Shown: positions 13,226 to 19,732 of the stretch, piece by piece | How the letters are laid out: each line of letters begins with the position of its first letter | Numbering within the stretch: position 1 is the stretch's first letter | Source: Bryobacterales bacterium | GTDB taxonomy: Bacteria; Acidobacteriota; Terriglobia; Bryobacterales; Bryobacteraceae | Direction of reading: 5' to 3' | Assembly (NCBI GenBank): GCA_003142355.1 | Contig: PLMF01000058.1 | Location: 1,281-21,012, forward strand | DNA length: 19,732 bases | Program-made: the position numbers and the translations under genes | Notes under the pieces: model-generated | Database searches by the model: none | What the model was told of the DNA's origin: nothing | Seen by the model: only the letters and a program-made list of their open reading frames with translations

Positions 13226-15769
13226 TTGGCAGATTCCGAACTACCACCACAAAGCCCGCCCCCGCCGCCGCCCGGCCCGCCGCCCCCAGTGCCCCCGGTG
13301 GCCGGTGGAGACGGCGCTAAAAACCTCATTCCCATCAATATCGAAGACGAGATGCGGCGGTCGTATCTCGATTACGCCATGAGCGTGATTGTGGGCCGTG
13401 CGCTCCCGGACATCCGCGACGGCCTCAAGCCGGTGAATCGGCGCATCCTTTTCGGCATGCACGAAATGGGATTGACGTACAACAAGCCCACGCGCAAGTG
13501 CGCCAAGATCATCGGTGAAGTGATGGGCAAGTACCATCCGCATGGCGACTCGTCCATCTACGATGCGTTGGTGCGCATGGCCCAGCCATTCAGCATGCGC
13601 TACACGCTGGTGGAAGGGCAGGGAAACTTCGGCTCGGTGGATGGCGACCCGCCGGCCGCCATGCGATACACCGAGGCGCGCCTTTCGCGCATTGCGGCCG
13701 CGTTGCTGGTGGACATCGACAAGGGGACGGTCGATTTCCGTCCCAACTACGACGAGAGCGAGCAGGAGCCCGAGGTTCTTCCCACGCGCGTGCCCAACCT
13801 GTTGGTGAACGGGTCGGCGGGCATCGCGGTGGGCATGGCGACCAATATACCGCCGCACAATCTGAGGGAAGTCATCGACGCCACCATCCACCTGATCCAG
13901 AATCCCGGCGCGCCGCTGGCGGAGATTCTGGAGTTCGTCGAGGGGCCGGATTTTCCCACCGGCGGCTTCATCCTCGGGCGGCAGGGGATTCTCGCGGCCT
14001 ACACCACGGGCCGCGGGCAGATCAAGCTCCGGGCCAAGGCGGCCATCGAGCGCACCGGCAAAGACCACGAGCAGATTATCATCACCGAGATTCCCTACCA
14101 GGTGAACAAGGCCAGGCTCATCGAGCATGTGGCCAGTCTCATCAACGAAAAGAAACTCGAGGGCATGAATGAGCCGCGCGACGAAAGCGACCGCGACGGC
14201 ATGCGCATCGTGTTCCCGCTGAAGCGCGGCGAGCAGGCCGAAATCATCCTCAACAATCTCTACAAGCACACCCAGCTCCAGACCGGTTTTGGCATCATCA
14301 TGCTGTCCATCGTGAACGGGCAGCCGCGCGAACTGGGCCTGCTCGAGATCGTCAAGTGTTTTGTCGAGCACCGCATCGAGGTTGTGCGGCGGCGCACGGA
14401 GTTCGAGCTGCGCAAAGCGCGCGACCGGGAGCACATTTTGCTCGGCTTCCAGAAGGCCCTCGACAACCTGGATGAAGTCATCCGGCTGATCCGCGCGGCC
14501 GGGGCGCCCAAGGAAGCTCGGGAATCGCTGATTGCGCACTTCGAGTTCACCGAGAAGCAGGCCCAGGCCATCATCGAGCTGCAATTGCAGCGGCTCACCG
14601 GCATGGAGCAGCAGAAGATCCTGGACGAGCTGGGGGAAATCGAGCGGCGCATTGCGGAGTACCTGGGCATCCTGGGCTCCGACAAAATTCTTCGCGACTT
14701 GATCGTCGATGAGCTGAAGGAAGTCCGCAAGGACTACGGCGACGAGCGGCGCACCCAGATCATCGAAGATACCGGCGAGATCCTGCTCGAAGACCTGGTG
14801 GCCGTGGAAGACGTGGCCATCACCGTGACGCGCGGCGGTTACTTGAAGCGCACCTCGGTGGACACCTACCGCCGCCAGACCCGCGGCGGGAAGGGCAGAA
14901 TCGGCATGGGCACGCGCGCCGAAGACTTCGTCGAGCGCCTGCTCATAACTTCCACTCACAGCTACCTGCTGATCTTCACCACCCGCGGCCGCGTCTATTG
15001 GCTGAAGGCGTACGAGATTCCCGATGCCACGACGGTAGGGAAGGGAAAGCACATTTCCAATCTGATCGCCTTGCAGCCGGACGAGACCGCCAAGGCATTC
15101 CTTTCCGTCAAGGATTTCGTGCCCGACCAGTTCATCATCATGGTGACCCGGGACGGCGTGATCAAGAAATCGGAGCTGACCGAATTCGATAATCCCATGT
15201 CGCGCGGCATCATCGCGGTGTCACTGGATGAAGGCGATGAGTTGATCTCCGCCAAGATCACGCCCGGCGACAACTATGTTTTCCTGGGTTCTCACCAGGG
15301 GCAGGCGATCCGCTTCCTGGAAACTCAGGTGCGGCCGATGGGCCGTCAGGCGCATGGAGTCCGCGGCATGCACCTGGGGGAGGGCGACTACCTGATCGGC
15401 ATGGAAGTGGTCGAGAAAGACGGCCTCATCCTGTCCATCGCGGAAAACGGCTATGGCAAGCGCACGAAGCTCGAAAACTACCGGCTTACGGCGCGCGGCG
15501 GCAAGGGCGTCATCAACATGAAGACCACCCACAAAACCGGCAAGGTGATCGACATCCTTTCGGTGAAAGAAGACTCCGACCTGATGATTGTGAGCCAGAA
15601 CGGCAAGATCATCCGCATCGAGTCTTCCACCATCCGCCAGGCCGGACGCTCCACGCAAGGCGTGAGACTGGTGTCGCTCGAGGAAGGCGACAAAGTGGCC
15701 GCCGCTTCCGTGATTCCCGACGCCGAAAGCGGCAATGGCAACGGGCAGGAGACCCTGCCTCTTCAGTAG
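13226..15769 (+). CDS. gyrA: DNA gyrase subunit A
   Basis: The breakage-reunion subunit of gyrase (A2B2 with GyrB), introducing negative supercoils. The 847-aa protein is complete: winged-helix core from about residue 34 ([20 protein letters not shown]), catalytic Y148 in AAMRYTE, coiled-coil tower, and a C-terminal DNA-wrapping propeller. The GyrA box is QTRGGKG at 551-557, which separates it from ParC. The quinolone-binding positions equivalent to E. coli S83 and D87 are unchanged (S109 and D113 in [10 protein letters not shown]), so the target looks like the sensitive type. Unusually, residues 6-24 are a proline-rich tract ([18 protein letters not shown]) preceding the conserved core. The start is TTG, supported by AGGAG (13216-13220) at a 5-nt spacing. 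larE follows 36 bp downstream on the same strand. Confidence 0.98.
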   Translation: MADSELPPQSPPPPPPGPPPPVPPVAGGDGAKNLIPINIEDEMRRSYLDYAMSVIVGRALPDIRDGLKPVNRRILFGMHEMGLTYNKPTRKCAKIIGEVMGKYHPHGDSSIYDALVRMAQPFSMRYTLVEGQGNFGSVDGDPPAAMRYTEARLSRIAAALLVDIDKGTVDFRPNYDESEQEPEVLPTRVPNLLVNGSAGIAVGMATNIPPHNLREVIDATIHLIQNPGAPLAEILEFVEGPDFPTGGFILGRQGILAAYTTGRGQIKLRAKAAIERTGKDHEQIIITEIPYQVNKARLIEHVASLINEKKLEGMNEPRDESDRDGMRIVFPLKRGEQAEIILNNLYKHTQLQTGFGIIMLSIVNGQPRELGLLEIVKCFVEHRIEVVRRRTEFELRKARDREHILLGFQKALDNLDEVIRLIRAAGAPKEARESLIAHFEFTEKQAQAIIELQLQRLTGMEQQKILDELGEIERRIAEYLGILGSDKILRDLIVDELKEVRKDYGDERRTQIIEDTGEILLEDLVAVEDVAITVTRGGYLKRTSVDTYRRQTRGGKGRIGMGTRAEDFVERLLITSTHSYLLIFTTRGRVYWLKAYEIPDATTVGKGKHISNLIALQPDETAKAFLSVKDFVPDQFIIMVTRDGVIKKSELTEFDNPMSRGIIAVSLDEGDELISAKITPGDNYVFLGSHQGQAIRFLETQVRPMGRQAHGVRGMHLGEGDYLIGMEVVEKDGLILSIAENGYGKRTKLENYRLTARGGKGVINMKTTHKTGKVIDILSVKEDSDLMIVSQNGKIIRIESSTIRQAGRSTQGVRLVSLEEGDKVAAASVIPDAESGNGNGQETLPLQ

Positions 15770-15777
15770 AATAGTAG

Positions 15778-15797
15778 GGGCCGGGTACTCCCGGCCC
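15778..15797 (+). repeat. Perfect 8-bp-stem palindrome between gyrA and larE
   Basis: GGGCCGGG-TACT-CCCGGCCC forms a perfect hairpin with a 4-nt loop. It ends immediately before GGAG, the likely larE ribosome site, and is not followed by a T-run, so it is not a standard terminator. The related sequence at 16683-16702 suggests a dispersed palindromic element. If transcribed into an mRNA reading through from gyrA, it would sit against the larE start and could reduce its translation. Confidence 0.6.
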
Positions 15798-15805
15798 GGA
15801 GACTT

Positions 15806-16645
15806 ATGGCCGCACTGGTAAATTTCTCCACCCCCGCGAGCTTGCTCGATAAAGAGGAGCGGCTCTTCACTAATCTGCGGAGCATGGACCGCGTCATTGT
15901 GGCCTTCTCGGGCGGCACCGATTCGGCCTACCTGGCGTGGGCCGCCAACCGGGTGCTGGGCCGCAATGCCGTCGCCATCACCGCCGACTCGGCCTCGCTT
16001 CCCGCATCCCATAAGCGCGACGCCGAGGCGTTCGTCGAGCGATTCGCCATCGTGCACGAGTACGTCCGGACCACCGAGTTCGAGAATCCCGACTACGCCC
16101 GCAACGATCCCAACCGCTGCTTCCACTGCAAGGACGAGTTGTTCACCCGTCTCGAGCAGGTGGCCCGCGCGCGCGGTTACGAGCACGTCATCTACGGCGT
16201 GAACGCCGACGATCTGAGCGATTATCGTCCGGGCCAGAACGCCGCCAAGCAGCACCAGGTGGCGGCGCCGCTGGCCGACGCCGGCCTCACCAAGGCGGAG
16301 ATCCGCGAGCTTTCCCGGCTGGCCGGCCTGCCCACGTGGGACCGGCCGGCGTCAGCCTGCCTGAGCTCGCGCATTCCCTACGGAACCCCCGTAACCATCG
16401 AAACCGTGAAGACCGTCGAAACCGGCGAAGAGCTTGTCAAAGCGCTCGGTTTCCGGCAGTTCCGCGTGCGCTTTCACGGTGAAATCGTGCGCCTCGAGAT
16501 TGCGCGGGACGAGATGCCGAAAGCCCTGACCATCGAGATGGCGCAACGTTTCACGGCGATCTTCAAGGAACTGGGCTTCCGCTACGTAACGCTCGACCTG
16601 GAGGGCTACCGCCAGGGCTCGATGAACGAAGTGCTCAATCTGTAG
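15806..16645 (+). CDS. larE: ATP-dependent sacrificial sulfur transferase LarE
   Basis: LarE adenylates a pyridinium dinucleotide precursor and transfers sulfur to it while building the nickel-pincer (NPN) cofactor of lactate racemase and related LarA enzymes. The 279-aa product has the PP-loop ATP motif SGGTDS at 35-40, RCFHCKDELF with C105 and C108, IYGVNADDLSDYRPG (129-143) and RPASACLSSRIPYGTP (180-195). In the latter, C185 fits the position of the sacrificial cysteine, which is C176 in the slightly shorter Lactobacillus protein. The ending FRYVTLDLEGYRQGSMNEVL is typical. The start has GGAG four bases upstream. No larB, larC or larA is in the window, so either they lie elsewhere or this belongs to a sulfur-insertion branch of the family with another role. 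Confidence 0.92.
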   Translation: MAALVNFSTPASLLDKEERLFTNLRSMDRVIVAFSGGTDSAYLAWAANRVLGRNAVAITADSASLPASHKRDAEAFVERFAIVHEYVRTTEFENPDYARNDPNRCFHCKDELFTRLEQVARARGYEHVIYGVNADDLSDYRPGQNAAKQHQVAAPLADAGLTKAEIRELSRLAGLPTWDRPASACLSSRIPYGTPVTIETVKTVETGEELVKALGFRQFRVRFHGEIVRLEIARDEMPKALTIEMAQRFTAIFKELGFRYVTLDLEGYRQGSMNEVLNL

Positions 16646-16655
16646 CGCTGGAGTT

Positions 16656-16721
16656 GGCAGGCGAGCACCGCCTGCCGTGTAGGGGTCGGGCATGCCCGGC
16701 CCTGGCAGGCTGAAGCCTGCC
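16656..16721. repeat. Cluster of three palindromes (REP-like)
   Basis: Three hairpins in 66 bp: GGCAGGC-GAGCACC-GCCTGCC (16656-16676); GGGTCGGG-CATG-CCCGGCCC (16683-16702, with one T-G pair; paired more tightly if the loop narrows); and GGCAGGC-TGAA-GCCTGCC (16704-16721 less the final base shared with a C-run). The first and third share identical arms, while the middle one matches the gyrA-larE palindrome and the GTAGGGG preceding it. This has the layout of dispersed REP/BIME-type repeats. It lies between the convergent larE and small membrane genes and could act as a bidirectional transcription stop. Confidence 0.65.
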
Positions 16722-16725
16722 CCAC

Positions 16726-16857
16726 CTAAAACTCGTCTTCATCCGGCTTTTTCTTGGCCTTGCGCCTCAAAAGCACGATGGCGATGAGAAGCACCGCGAG
16801 TAGGCCGGCAACGAGCTGTACGGTTCCCTGCGTGATGAGAATGGCGGCTGGCGTCAT
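16726..16857 (-). CDS. Small single-pass membrane protein, 43 aa
   Basis: The 43-aa frame starts MTPAAILITQGTVQLVAGLL, has one membrane segment (about 8-29), then the basic stretch RRKAKKK and an acidic end DEDEF. The ATG at 16857 has GGAG nine bases upstream; a longer frame back to 16914 would overlap the ndh control region and is less likely. It is divergent from the type II NADH dehydrogenase gene, with overlapping -10 elements between them. I recognise no family. The compact hydrophobic-basic-acidic order and the ribosome site favour a real gene. Confidence 0.5.
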   Translation of the reverse strand: MTPAAILITQGTVQLVAGLLAVLLIAIVLLRRKAKKKPDEDEF

Positions 16858-16885
16858 GCTGGGTCTCCAATTGGTCCGCAACGGC

Positions 16886-16893
16886 AGTATAAC
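16886..16893. promoter_or_regulatory. Overlapping divergent -10 elements
   Basis: On the plus strand TATAAC (16888-16893) lies 21 bp before the ndh ATG. On the minus strand TATACT (16886-16891) lies 28 bp before the 43-aa gene, with a moderate -35 GTGGCA at a 17-bp spacing. The two hexamers share TATA, so transcription in the two directions may be mutually exclusive. Confidence 0.4.
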
Positions 16894-16914
16894 ATTGTGA
16901 GCGGGAGATGCCAC

Positions 16915-18195
16915 ATGAGCTCGCTACATCGGGTGGTAATTGTGGGCGGCGGTTTCGGCGGCCTCTATGCGGCCAAGTCGCTGGGCAAGGCGCCCGTCGC
17001 CGTGACCCTGATCGACCGGCGCAACTTCCACCTCTTTCAACCGCTGCTCTACCAGGTGGCCACCGGCGGGCTTTCACCCGGTGAAATCGCATCGCCGCTT
17101 CGCGTGGTGCTGCGCGCACACCCCAACACCGAGGTGCTGCTCGGCGAAGTGGTCGATCTCGACCCTGAACGCCGCCGCGTCATTCTGCGCGACGGCGAGG
17201 CGGCCTACGACGACTTGATCGTCGCCACTGGCGCCACCCACCACTACTTCGGCAACGACCAGTGGGCGCCGCTCGCGCCCGGGCTCAAGACGGTCGAGGA
17301 CGCCACTGAAATCCGCAGCCGCGTGCTGGCCGCCTTCGAGCGCGCCGAGCGCGAACCGGACCTCGAGAAACGCCGCGCGTGGCTGACCTTCGTGATTGTC
17401 GGCGGCGGGCCGACTGGCGTGGAGCTCGCCGGCGCCTTGGGCGAAATCGCCAACGACACCCTGCGCCACGATTTCCGCCGCATCGATCCCGCCCAAGCGC
17501 AAATCCTGCTGGTCGAGGGCGAGGACCGCGTGCTGCCGCTGTTTCCCCCGGACCTTTCCTCCAAGGCCGAGAAACAACTGATCGCCCTGGGCGTACGCTC
17601 ACTCACCGGCGCCAAGGTTACCGGCATCGACCCCGACGGCGTCGCCATGCGGGTCGGCGGCCAGGAGCAACGCATCGCCACTCGCACCGTTTTGTGGGCG
17701 GCCGGCGTGCGGGCATCGCGGCTGGGCAAGGTGCTGGCGGAACGCGTCCGCGCGCCGCTCGACCGTGCCGGCCGCGTGGTGGTCGAGCCGGACCTGAGCC
17801 TGCCGGCGCACCCCGAGATTCACGTCATCGGCGACCTGGCCAATTTCAGCCACCAGGGCGGGCAGCCGCTGCCCGGCGTCGCGCCCGTCGCCATGGCCCA
17901 GGGCCGCTACACAGCTCATCTCATCATCCGCAAGTTGCGTGGCCAGCCGGTCGAGCCGTTTCATTATTTCGACAAAGGCAACCTGGCCACGGTGGGCCGC
18001 AACAAGGCCGTGGCGCAGTTCGGCGCCATCCACATCGCCGGCTTCCTGGCATGGTTGGTGTGGGTGTTCGTGCACCTGATGTACCTGGTGGAGTTCGAGA
18101 ACCGTCTGCTGGTGTTTGTCGAGTGGGTGTACAACTACCTCACGCGCAACCGTGGCGCGCGGCTTATTACCGGTGCGCGCCACGGGAGCCCGTAA
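16915..18195 (+). CDS. ndh: Type II NADH dehydrogenase (NDH-2)
   Basis: A single-subunit flavoprotein that passes electrons from NADH to quinone without pumping protons, bound to the inner face of the membrane. The 426-aa product has the FAD-binding Rossmann motif VVIVGGGFGGLYAA at the N-terminus and the NADH-binding motif FVIVGGGPTGVELAGA at about 159-174. Further motifs are the flavin-associated HVIGDLANF, the quinone-side VAPVAMAQGRYTA and FDKGNLATVGRNKAVAQ. A C-terminal hydrophobic amphipathic region (AWLVWVFVHLMYLVEFENRL) anchors it. This set is typical of NDH-2 rather than general pyridine-nucleotide disulfide oxidoreductases. ATG at 16915 is chosen because GGGAG (16903-16907) lies seven bases upstream; the GTG at 16897 begins three bases after the likely -10 element. 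Confidence 0.93.
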   Translation: MSSLHRVVIVGGGFGGLYAAKSLGKAPVAVTLIDRRNFHLFQPLLYQVATGGLSPGEIASPLRVVLRAHPNTEVLLGEVVDLDPERRRVILRDGEAAYDDLIVATGATHHYFGNDQWAPLAPGLKTVEDATEIRSRVLAAFERAEREPDLEKRRAWLTFVIVGGGPTGVELAGALGEIANDTLRHDFRRIDPAQAQILLVEGEDRVLPLFPPDLSSKAEKQLIALGVRSLTGAKVTGIDPDGVAMRVGGQEQRIATRTVLWAAGVRASRLGKVLAERVRAPLDRAGRVVVEPDLSLPAHPEIHVIGDLANFSHQGGQPLPGVAPVAMAQGRYTAHLIIRKLRGQPVEPFHYFDKGNLATVGRNKAVAQFGAIHIAGFLAWLVWVFVHLMYLVEFENRLLVFVEWVYNYLTRNRGARLITGARHGSP

Positions 18196-18381
18196 CTTTT
18201 ACCAGCTTGCGGGCCAGGCCGTGGGGGCCATCGAAATCCACTTTTCTTTAGCCGGCGTTGAAAACGAGAGGGATCCACAGAGTGCCACTGCCTGGTGGTG
18301 CTGTCGCATGACATCGGCGGCCATTTGCTTGCTAGATGAAGAGCTGTTCACCAAGCCAATAGGGAGAGGAGACGTACTGTC

Positions 18382-18870
18382 ATGAGAAAGCCGCCCGCAA
18401 TCGAAACGAGAGCAACTGAAATCGTAACCGTTCTCTCCGTCAGCCCGACGGAAGAGGTTCACTTTTCGCTGCAAGACATCTTCAACCACTCAAAATGGAA
18501 GCTGTCGAAGACCCATAGCCTGGCGTCTGCGCTGGCTTTCCTACGAATACAAAAGACTCCCGTGGTTCTTTGCGAAACTGACTTGCAGCCGGGCACGTGG
18601 AGGGATTTGTTGGAGGAAGTCACCAGCGCTCCCAATGCCCCGGCCGTCATCGTGAGTTCCCGGCTGGCGGACGATCGGCTGTGGGCCGAGGCTCTCAACC
18701 TTGGCGCTTGGGACGTGCTGGCGCGGCCATTTGTCCAGAGCGAAGTGTATCAAGCCGTGAGCGCGGCCTGGCGGCATTGGAGGAATCAGCAAGTCAGCTC
18801 CACCACAGCCATGCAGGCGATGAGAGCTGCTGGATGGGGAGCTACTGCCTCAGCCGCCGCGCGCTGGTAA
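18382..18870 (+). CDS. Atypical response-regulator receiver protein
   Basis: A stand-alone receiver-like domain of 162 aa. The fold follows CheY: beta-1 EIVTVLSVSP, beta-3 PVVLCETDL, beta-4 PAVIVSSRL, then LNLGAWDVLARPF with the beta-5 turn. At the position of the phospho-accepting aspartate there is E65 (VVLC-E-TD; D67 is two residues further on), and the conserved lysine of KPF is R115. The beta-4 serine is kept. These changes suggest a receiver that does not work by ordinary phosphorylation; a glutamate may lock it in an active-like form. The tail after about residue 133 is alanine-rich and of unclear role. GGAGAGGAGA (about 18363-18372) precedes the ATG. No histidine kinase is adjacent. 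Confidence 0.75.
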   Translation: MRKPPAIETRATEIVTVLSVSPTEEVHFSLQDIFNHSKWKLSKTHSLASALAFLRIQKTPVVLCETDLQPGTWRDLLEEVTSAPNAPAVIVSSRLADDRLWAEALNLGAWDVLARPFVQSEVYQAVSAAWRHWRNQQVSSTTAMQAMRAAGWGATASAAARW

Positions 18871-18976
18871 AAACTACCGGCGCCGGACGCCGTGTTTCGT
18901 GGATCTTATTGCAAAGAAAGGCGATATCGGTTTGGCAGGGGGCTTGCTCTATTGTACGAGTGGAGGAGGTGCTCCC

Positions 18977-19693
18977 ATGAATGAAGAAATCAATCAAACC
19001 AATGGGACCGAAAGGCCCCGCACGTTTCCTTGGACGCCGGTTCTCGCGGTCGTAATCTTGGCTGTCGGCGGGTTCTCCTTTTTTTATGAGAACGGCCAAA
19101 CTAAAGATCTCCGGCGCCAGGTTGTCGCGTTCCAGCAGGACAACGCGGCGCTCCGCTCGATCCTGTCACAATCGAATTCCGAACTGCAATCGGCGCTCAA
19201 CGCGGTGCGCACGGACCTCGCCAGCTCGCGCCAGGACACCAGTTCGGCCGTGGCTAAGGCGCAGGCCTCAGTCAGGAAGCATACCGACCTTCTGGCCGGT
19301 CGCATCACGCAGCAGCAGAAACAGCAGGGCGAACAGCTTTCGGCCGAGTTGAACCAGGTGAAGGAGTCCACCAATGAGACAACCACCAAGCTGGACGGTA
19401 AGCTGAATGGCATTTCCACGGAAGTCGGCACGGTCAAATCCGATGTGGCCTCGGCCAACTCGAACATCGAGGCGACGCGGGGCGAACTCCAGCGAACGAA
19501 AGGCGACCTGGGCGTGATGAGCGGCCTGATCGCCACCAACTCGACGGAAATCCGGTACCTGCGCGACCTTGGCGATCGGAACATCTACGAATTCAGCATC
19601 GACAAGATGGCCGGCATGCAGAAGGTGGGCGACATCCAGGTGATCCTCTTCGGCGCGCGCGAGAACTTACCCACCCCTGCTTTCCAAAAATGA
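18977..19693 (+). CDS. Membrane-anchored coiled-coil protein
   Basis: The 238-aa product has a short cytoplasmic start, one membrane segment (about 18-36: FPWTPVLAVVILAVGGFSFF) and a long coiled coil from about 42 to 200, rich in Gln, Ser, Thr and Lys and almost free of prolines. It ends with a short region YEFSIDKMAGMQKVGDIQVI. The chosen ATG at 18977 is backed by GGAGGAGGTG six bases upstream; the frame extends to 18899 without support. As I recall it, acidobacterial relatives continue well past the VGDI motif into a beta-rich C-terminal domain, whereas here the frame stops 18 residues later, so the protein may be truncated. Function is unknown; an envelope-spanning or scaffold role would be a guess. 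Confidence 0.8.
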   Translation: MNEEINQTNGTERPRTFPWTPVLAVVILAVGGFSFFYENGQTKDLRRQVVAFQQDNAALRSILSQSNSELQSALNAVRTDLASSRQDTSSAVAKAQASVRKHTDLLAGRITQQQKQQGEQLSAELNQVKESTNETTTKLDGKLNGISTEVGTVKSDVASANSNIEATRGELQRTKGDLGVMSGLIATNSTEIRYLRDLGDRNIYEFSIDKMAGMQKVGDIQVILFGARENLPTPAFQK

Positions 19694-19732
19694 CCCAGGC
19701 ATTCTGATCTGAGCCGCGGACCGTCCGTGCCG

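Noticed and set aside
13241..15052. A 603-codon minus-strand open frame
   Set aside because: It lies wholly opposite gyrA, whose protein is unmistakable; long antisense frames are expected in GC-rich genes.
13226..15769. ParC (topoisomerase IV subunit A) instead of GyrA
   Set aside because: An intact GyrA box (QTRGGKG) and full C-terminal wrapping domain favour gyrase.
15221..16255. A 344-codon minus-strand open frame across gyrA and larE
   Set aside because: It spans the ends of two well-supported plus-strand genes and has no domain I recognise.
16656..16721. Rho-independent terminator for larE
   Set aside because: Stable hairpins are present but no T-run follows on either strand, so a REP-like repeat cluster is the better reading, though it may still stop transcription.
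1..19732. tRNA, rRNA or riboswitch genes
   Set aside because: No cloverleaf-like segment with a T-loop sequence, and no known riboswitch core, was noticed when reading the intergenic regions on both strands.

Overview
The window is a GC-rich bacterial chromosome segment that reads like a member of the Acidobacteriota, probably a Solibacter/Bryobacterales relative. This is inferred from the gene mix: a large Hanks-type kinase fused to TPR repeats, a 'Solibacter-type' ECF sigma factor, a NIPSNAP protein, a GH79 enzyme resembling the acidobacterial beta-glucuronidase, an HDOD protein and a Gfo/Idh oxidoreductase. No rRNA, tRNA, CRISPR array, transposase or phage gene was seen.

Layout. 1-6.1 kb: signal peptidase I (lepB), a secreted protein of unknown function and a NIPSNAP protein on the minus strand, an HDOD signalling protein, a tiny membrane protein, a secreted GH79 glycosidase, a 62-aa protein, and a VapBC-type toxin-antitoxin pair with a clear promoter/operator. 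6.1-6.5 kb: a gene-free stretch holding a broken copy of the 3' end of the oxidoreductase found at 11.6-12.9 kb, joined directly to about 46 bp of an ECF sigma gene. 6.5-11.6 kb: a three-gene block made of a 986-aa membrane Ser/Thr kinase with TPRs (minus), a secreted repeat protein that I read as a self-closing seven-bladed beta-propeller (plus), and an ECF sigma factor (plus). 11.6-12.9 kb: the intact Gfo/Idh oxidoreductase. 13.2-19.7 kb: gyrA with a proline-rich N-terminal extension, larE, a cluster of palindromes, a 43-aa membrane protein, type II NADH dehydrogenase, an atypical receiver-domain protein, and a membrane-anchored coiled-coil protein.

Most notable points. (1) The kinase-propeller-sigma block is flanked by 226-bp direct repeats (217/226 identical by eye). 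Recombination between them could delete or excise the whole block. The left repeat ends at a microhomology junction with a sigma-factor fragment, which has the geometry of a tandem-duplication breakpoint. (2) The sigma factor lacks the acidic residues normally found at the start of sigma region 2.2 and has Q-T-T-A there. In the ECF43 group this loss goes with activation by threonine phosphorylation, and a Hanks-type kinase lies next door. (3) The propeller protein has seven half-motifs of each kind, with its N- and C-termini supplying complementary halves of one blade. (4) Several genes carry TATAAT-like hexamers only 6-8 nt before the start codon, suggesting leaderless mRNAs.

Housekeeping functions (protein export, DNA supercoiling, respiration) are thus interspersed with an accessory signalling block that has visibly been duplicated and rearranged.
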